DNA of 26,897 nt from Methanosarcinaceae archaeon (GTDB taxonomy: Archaea > Halobacteriota > Methanosarcinia > Methanosarcinales > Methanosarcinaceae). The position numbers and the translations under genes are program-made. Under the pieces are notes generated by a model that was given only the letters and a program-made list of their open reading frames with translations, ran no database searches and had not been told where the DNA came from. The DNA lies in contig DQIO01000327.1 of the NCBI GenBank assembly GCA_020793555.1, positions 1 to 26,897 on the forward strand. The letters run 5' to 3'. Numbering within the stretch: the first letter of the stretch is position 1; each line of letters begins with the position of its first letter. This document shows positions 24,144-26,897 of this stretch, piece by piece.

Positions 24144-24311
24144 GTGCGAGTTGACCGGAATAAATGCAACTATTGTAAAATATGCATTTCAAAGTCTCCA
24201 TGTCCGGCAATTAAACCAATCTTAAAAAGTGATACAGTACGACCGAATTGCTTCTCTTGTGGTATCTGCATTGAAGCATGTCCGGAAGATGCACTTGAAT
24301 TCAAATTTTAA
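24144..24311 (+). CDS. Small 2[4Fe-4S] ferredoxin-like protein
   Basis: This 55-aa protein has two cysteine clusters: CNYCKICISKSPCPAI (8-23), CxxCxxC followed by CP, and CFSCGICIEACPEDAL (36-51), a classic CxxCxxCxxxCP. It is an electron carrier or small Fe-S subunit. The start is uncertain: GTG 24144 is used, but GGGAGGAG lies 17 bases upstream and the frame is open to a TAG at 24117, leaving VVHCIGV as possible extra residues without a standard start codon. The TAA stop is the first triplet of the TAAACT tract. It may supply electrons to the oxidative-stress enzymes next door; that is inference. Confidence 0.75.
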   Translation: MRVDRNKCNYCKICISKSPCPAIKPILKSDTVRPNCFSCGICIEACPEDALEFKF

Positions 24312-24368
24312 ACTTAAACTTAAACTTAAACTTAAACTTAAACTTAAACTTAAACTTAAACTTAAAAA
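24309..24368. repeat. Hexanucleotide tract (TAAACT)9
   Basis: Nine perfect TAAACT units plus a partial one begin at the stop codon of the ferredoxin gene. Unit length and composition recall the TTAACA tract at 13971. The transcript strand has no stem potential in itself. Confidence 0.92.
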
Positions 24369-24373
24369 ATAAG

Positions 24374-24392
24374 TATCTCAGAGTTTGAGATA
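24374..24392. promoter_or_regulatory. Inverted repeat TATCTCA-5-TGAGATA upstream of metal importer
   Basis: A perfect 7-bp inverted repeat, about 90 bases before the binding-protein start and just after the hexamer tract. Candidate operator for a metal-sensing repressor, or the ferredoxin transcript's terminal hairpin. A weaker GCAGT...ACTGC repeat follows at once. Confidence 0.45.
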
Positions 24393-24484
24393 TGCAGTGG
24401 CTAATAACTGCCCTTTATGAAAAGTATTTACACCATCGGCACAATAACAGACGCATACTATATTGAAAGTGGGTGCTAATCAGT

Positions 24485-25336
24485 ATGAACAACAAAGTAC
24501 TGCCGGTTTTGATACTTCTCATTGCTGCTTTTTTGGGAAATGGATGCATAGATCAGTCTGAACCGCAAGTTAACGATGAAAGAATAGTCATCATAGCCAG
24601 TATCCTGCCGCAGGCTGATTTTGTGGAGCATGTCGGCGGCGACAACGTAGAGGTCATTGTCATGATACCGCCCGGTGCAAATCCTGCAACCTATGAGCCA
24701 ACTGCAAGTCAATTAAAATCGGTAAGCAGTGCCACCATGTATGTTAAAGTTGGATCGGGCCTTCCATTTGAGGAAGTATGGCTTGATAAGATAGGTTCTG
24801 CGAATCCGGATATGCTGATAGTTGATACGTCAGAAGGTATTGATCTCATCCCAGGCGACCCGCATATATGGTTATCTCCCCGCTCCGCAGTGGTTCAGGT
24901 GGAGAATATCTATAAAGGTCTGGTTGCGGTGGATCCTGAAAACAGTGAATACTATTATCGAAACAAAGAACAATACATCAACGATCTGGAAGTCCTTGAT
25001 ACTGATATAATCGAATCGCTATCAGGCTTTGAAGATCGTACCTTTATGGTTTTCCACCCTTCATGGGGCTATTTTTCACGCGACTATGACCTGACGATGA
25101 TAGCAGTTGAGATAGAGGGTAAGGAACCAAGTGCGGGGGATATGGCACATCTGATCGAAACCGCCAAAGAGAACAATATCAAATTCATTTTTGTACAACC
25201 ACAGTTCAGCACAAAGAGTGCTGAGGTGATCGCAAATGAGATAGGGGGCAGTGTGGTAGCGGTAGATCCCCTTCCACAAGACTATATAACAAACCTGCGC
25301 ATAGTTTCAAATACATTCGTTCAAAGTATGGCATGA
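24485..25336 (+). CDS. znuA: Zn/Mn-type ABC transporter binding lipoprotein
   Basis: This 283-aa cluster A-I metal-binding protein has an N-terminal signal VLPVLILLIAAFLGNGC, a lipobox-like end with Cys at about 21, so it is probably lipid-anchored outside the membrane. Metal ligands visible are DPHIWLSP, FHPSWGYFSRDY and VDPLPQDY. The loop that normally supplies the first histidine reads PPGANPATYEPTASQ, without His. EIEGKEPSAGDM and FVQPQFSTKSAE are typical of this subgroup. ATG is preferred to a GTG four codons upstream. Its stop overlaps the ATPase start (ATGA). Substrate is zinc or manganese by family; not certain. Confidence 0.88.
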   Translation: MNNKVLPVLILLIAAFLGNGCIDQSEPQVNDERIVIIASILPQADFVEHVGGDNVEVIVMIPPGANPATYEPTASQLKSVSSATMYVKVGSGLPFEEVWLDKIGSANPDMLIVDTSEGIDLIPGDPHIWLSPRSAVVQVENIYKGLVAVDPENSEYYYRNKEQYINDLEVLDTDIIESLSGFEDRTFMVFHPSWGYFSRDYDLTMIAVEIEGKEPSAGDMAHLIETAKENNIKFIFVQPQFSTKSAEVIANEIGGSVVAVDPLPQDYITNLRIVSNTFVQSMA

Positions 25337-26091
25337 ATATGGACAGCGCGGTTATAGAACTTAAGGATGTTTGGGTACATTACGACGGGATGCTTATACT
25401 CGAAGGTGTGGATCTCGTTGTGGAGCCGCATGATTTCCTGGGTATAATAGGACCGAACGGTGGTGGGAAGAGCACCCTGCTTAAGGTAATATTGGGACTG
25501 GTAAAACCCAGTAAAGGAGTGGTTAAGGTATTGGGAGATACGCCAAAGAGCGCGAGGAGAGATATTGGTTACCTCCCCCAGTACAGAAATTTTGACATGG
25601 TGTTCCCAATAAGCGTCTGGGAAGTGGTTTTAACCGGCCGCCTTGGTTATACAGGCTTGCTCAAAAGATACAGCAAAGATGATAAAAAGGCGGCTTATGA
25701 TGCTCTTGAAGAAGTGGATATGCTTGAGTATAAGGATCGGCAGATTGGAAAATTATCGGGCGGACAGAGACAGAGGGTCTTTATTGCCAGGGCACTTGCG
25801 GGAGAACCAAAACTGCTTCTTCTGGATGAACCTACAACAGGAATAGATTCCATCATGCAGGAAGATTTTTATGAACTGCTGAATAAACTCAAAGCAAAAA
25901 TGGCTATCGTCATGGTATCGCATGATATCAGCGCGGTTTCTGTTTATGTAGACAAGATCGCCTGTTTGAACCACAGGCTGTTCTATCATAACTCAAAAGA
26001 ATTGGAATCAGAGGACCTTGAAGCCGCATACCAGTGTCCTGTGGAATTAATCGCTCATGGCGTTCCGCACAGGGTATTGAAGGTACATTAA
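25333..26091 (+). CDS. znuC: Metal ABC transporter ATPase
   Basis: This 252-aa ABC ATPase has Walker A GPNGGGKST (39-47), Q-loop LPQYR (near 79-83), signature LSGGQRQRVFIARALAG (near 138-154), Walker B LLLLDEPTTGID (158-169) and switch histidine in MVSHD. The C-terminal HRLFYHNSKELESEDLEAAY resembles ZnuC/MntB-type ATPases. It overlaps the binding-protein gene by four bases and precedes the permease by 33 bases, forming one operon. Confidence 0.95.
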   Translation: MNMDSAVIELKDVWVHYDGMLILEGVDLVVEPHDFLGIIGPNGGGKSTLLKVILGLVKPSKGVVKVLGDTPKSARRDIGYLPQYRNFDMVFPISVWEVVLTGRLGYTGLLKRYSKDDKKAAYDALEEVDMLEYKDRQIGKLSGGQRQRVFIARALAGEPKLLLLDEPTTGIDSIMQEDFYELLNKLKAKMAIVMVSHDISAVSVYVDKIACLNHRLFYHNSKELESEDLEAAYQCPVELIAHGVPHRVLKVH

Positions 26092-26124
26092 TACATTGAA
26101 ATATAAATTTAAGGTGCACGTCAC

Positions 26125-26897
26125 ATGTTAGAACTTTTGCAGTATGAGTTCGTGAGAAATGCCATCGCAGCCGGGATACTTTCCAGTATTGCCTGCGGCA
26201 TCATAGGAGTTTATGTGGTCGTTAAGCGAATCGTATTTATCAGTGGCGGGATTGCTCATGCTTCGTTTGGAGGAGTCGGGCTCGGATACTATCTCGGGAT
26301 CAATCCTATTCTTGGTGTGCTGCCGTTTAGCATTGCTTCAGCACTCAGCATGGGGTTGGTGAGTAAACGATCTAAGCTACCGGAAGACACTGCGATTGGG
26401 ATATTGTGGACACTGGGGATGTCGATCGGAATTATCCTTGTCAGCATGACACCTGGTTATGCTCCAGACCTTATGACTTATCTTTTCGGGAATATCCTGA
26501 CCGTGCCATTCTCAGACATAGTTTTGATGCTGATACTCGATGCGGTCATTCTTGTGGTGGTATATTCGTTTTACAAGGAATTTCTTGCACTGTGTTTTGA
26601 CGAAGAATTTGCAACCGTACGCGGGGTTGCTGCAGAACGGCTGTACCTTGTCCTGCTGTGCCTTATTGCTCTTACCGTGGTGGTGTTGATACGGGTTGTG
26701 GGTGTAATACTGGTCATTGCCCTGATGACGATCCCTGCGGCAATGAGCCGGCAGTTCACTTCCAATCTCAAAAAGATGATGCTGCTTTCGATCATGTTCG
26801 GTGCGGTCTTTAGCAGCGGTGGAATATGGCTGTCGTATATGTTTGATGTGCCATCAGGGGCTACGATCGTTCTGGTCATGTCTGTGGTGTACCTGAT
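26125..26897 (+). CDS. znuB: Metal ABC transporter permease, cut by window end
   Basis: The ABC-3 type permease, with 257 codons visible and no stop before the edge. It starts [17 protein letters not shown], with [15 protein letters not shown] and [21 protein letters not shown], the conserved cytoplasmic coupling region of this family. Several more helices and the [22 protein letters not shown] segment follow. Typical length is about 265-280, so little is missing. AAGGTG lies eight bases before the ATG. It forms the membrane channel for the neighbouring binding protein and ATPase. Confidence 0.93.
   Translation, partial: MLELLQYEFVRNAIAAGILSSIACGIIGVYVVVKRIVFISGGIAHASFGGVGLGYYLGINPILGVLPFSIASALSMGLVSKRSKLPEDTAIGILWTLGMSIGIILVSMTPGYAPDLMTYLFGNILTVPFSDIVLMLILDAVILVVVYSFYKEFLALCFDEEFATVRGVAAERLYLVLLCLIALTVVVLIRVVGVILVIALMTIPAAMSRQFTSNLKKMMLLSIMFGAVFSSGGIWLSYMFDVPSGATIVLVMSVVYL

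Overview
The window comes from a methanogen-type euryarchaeon, most likely in or near the Methanosarcinales. The support is an intact archaeal translation block (S19e, PDCD5, L39e, L31e, aIF6, L18a/LX, prefoldin alpha, FtsY), a second information operon (aIF1A, Rio1, KH protein), archaeal TATA-box promoters with several leaderless-looking starts, a geranylgeranyl reductase family flavoprotein and a KaiC-like RecA ATPase. The assignment rests on gene content only, without any database search.

Layout. 1-900: accessory DNA with a 130-bp MITE-like element, a two-gene operon of tiny CxxC zinc-ribbon proteins, and a promoter-like repeat. 900-4254: geranylgeranyl reductase family flavoprotein (-), exported DUF4139 protein (+) with a U-tract terminator, and a winged-helix regulator (-) that seems to lack a standard start codon. 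4270-4855: non-coding tandem duplication, period 296 bp. 4904-5706: two small membrane proteins. 5802-6723: tRNA-Val(CAC) whose 3' end is repeated in an 81-bp tandem array, followed by a frameshifted, AT-rich pseudogene; this looks like a scarred integration site. 7088-11810: translation and protein-targeting block. 11811-12893: no intact gene, with a 25-bp inverted repeat and a decayed coding remnant. 12894-15888: TtuA/Ncs6-type tRNA thiolase, an ORF carrying a hexanucleotide repeat, a multipass membrane protein and a TudS-related desulfidase. 15889-16383: a likely small RNA and the second MITE copy. 16384-18103: aIF1A (apparent CTG start), Rio1 and KH protein. 18236-21263: DUF1614 membrane protein, RHH-KaiC ATPase and dihydroorotase. 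21521-24311: peroxiredoxin, heme catalase and a small 2[4Fe-4S] ferredoxin, a plausible oxidative-stress set. 24485-26897: Zn/Mn-type ABC importer (binding protein, ATPase, permease cut by the window end).

How the genes work together. The S19e-FtsY block joins ribosome components and assembly (aIF6), nascent-chain folding (prefoldin) and SRP-dependent membrane targeting (FtsY). The aIF1A-Rio1-KH operon couples initiation to small-subunit maturation. The peroxidase/catalase pair removes peroxides, each gene having a palindrome close to its promoter. No complete new multi-gene system is evident. The most unusual content is small: paired zinc ribbons, a conserved-length MITE family, duplicated promoter-like repeats, a C-rich-loop small RNA candidate, twin 8-4-8 palindromes and two genes with non-standard start codons.
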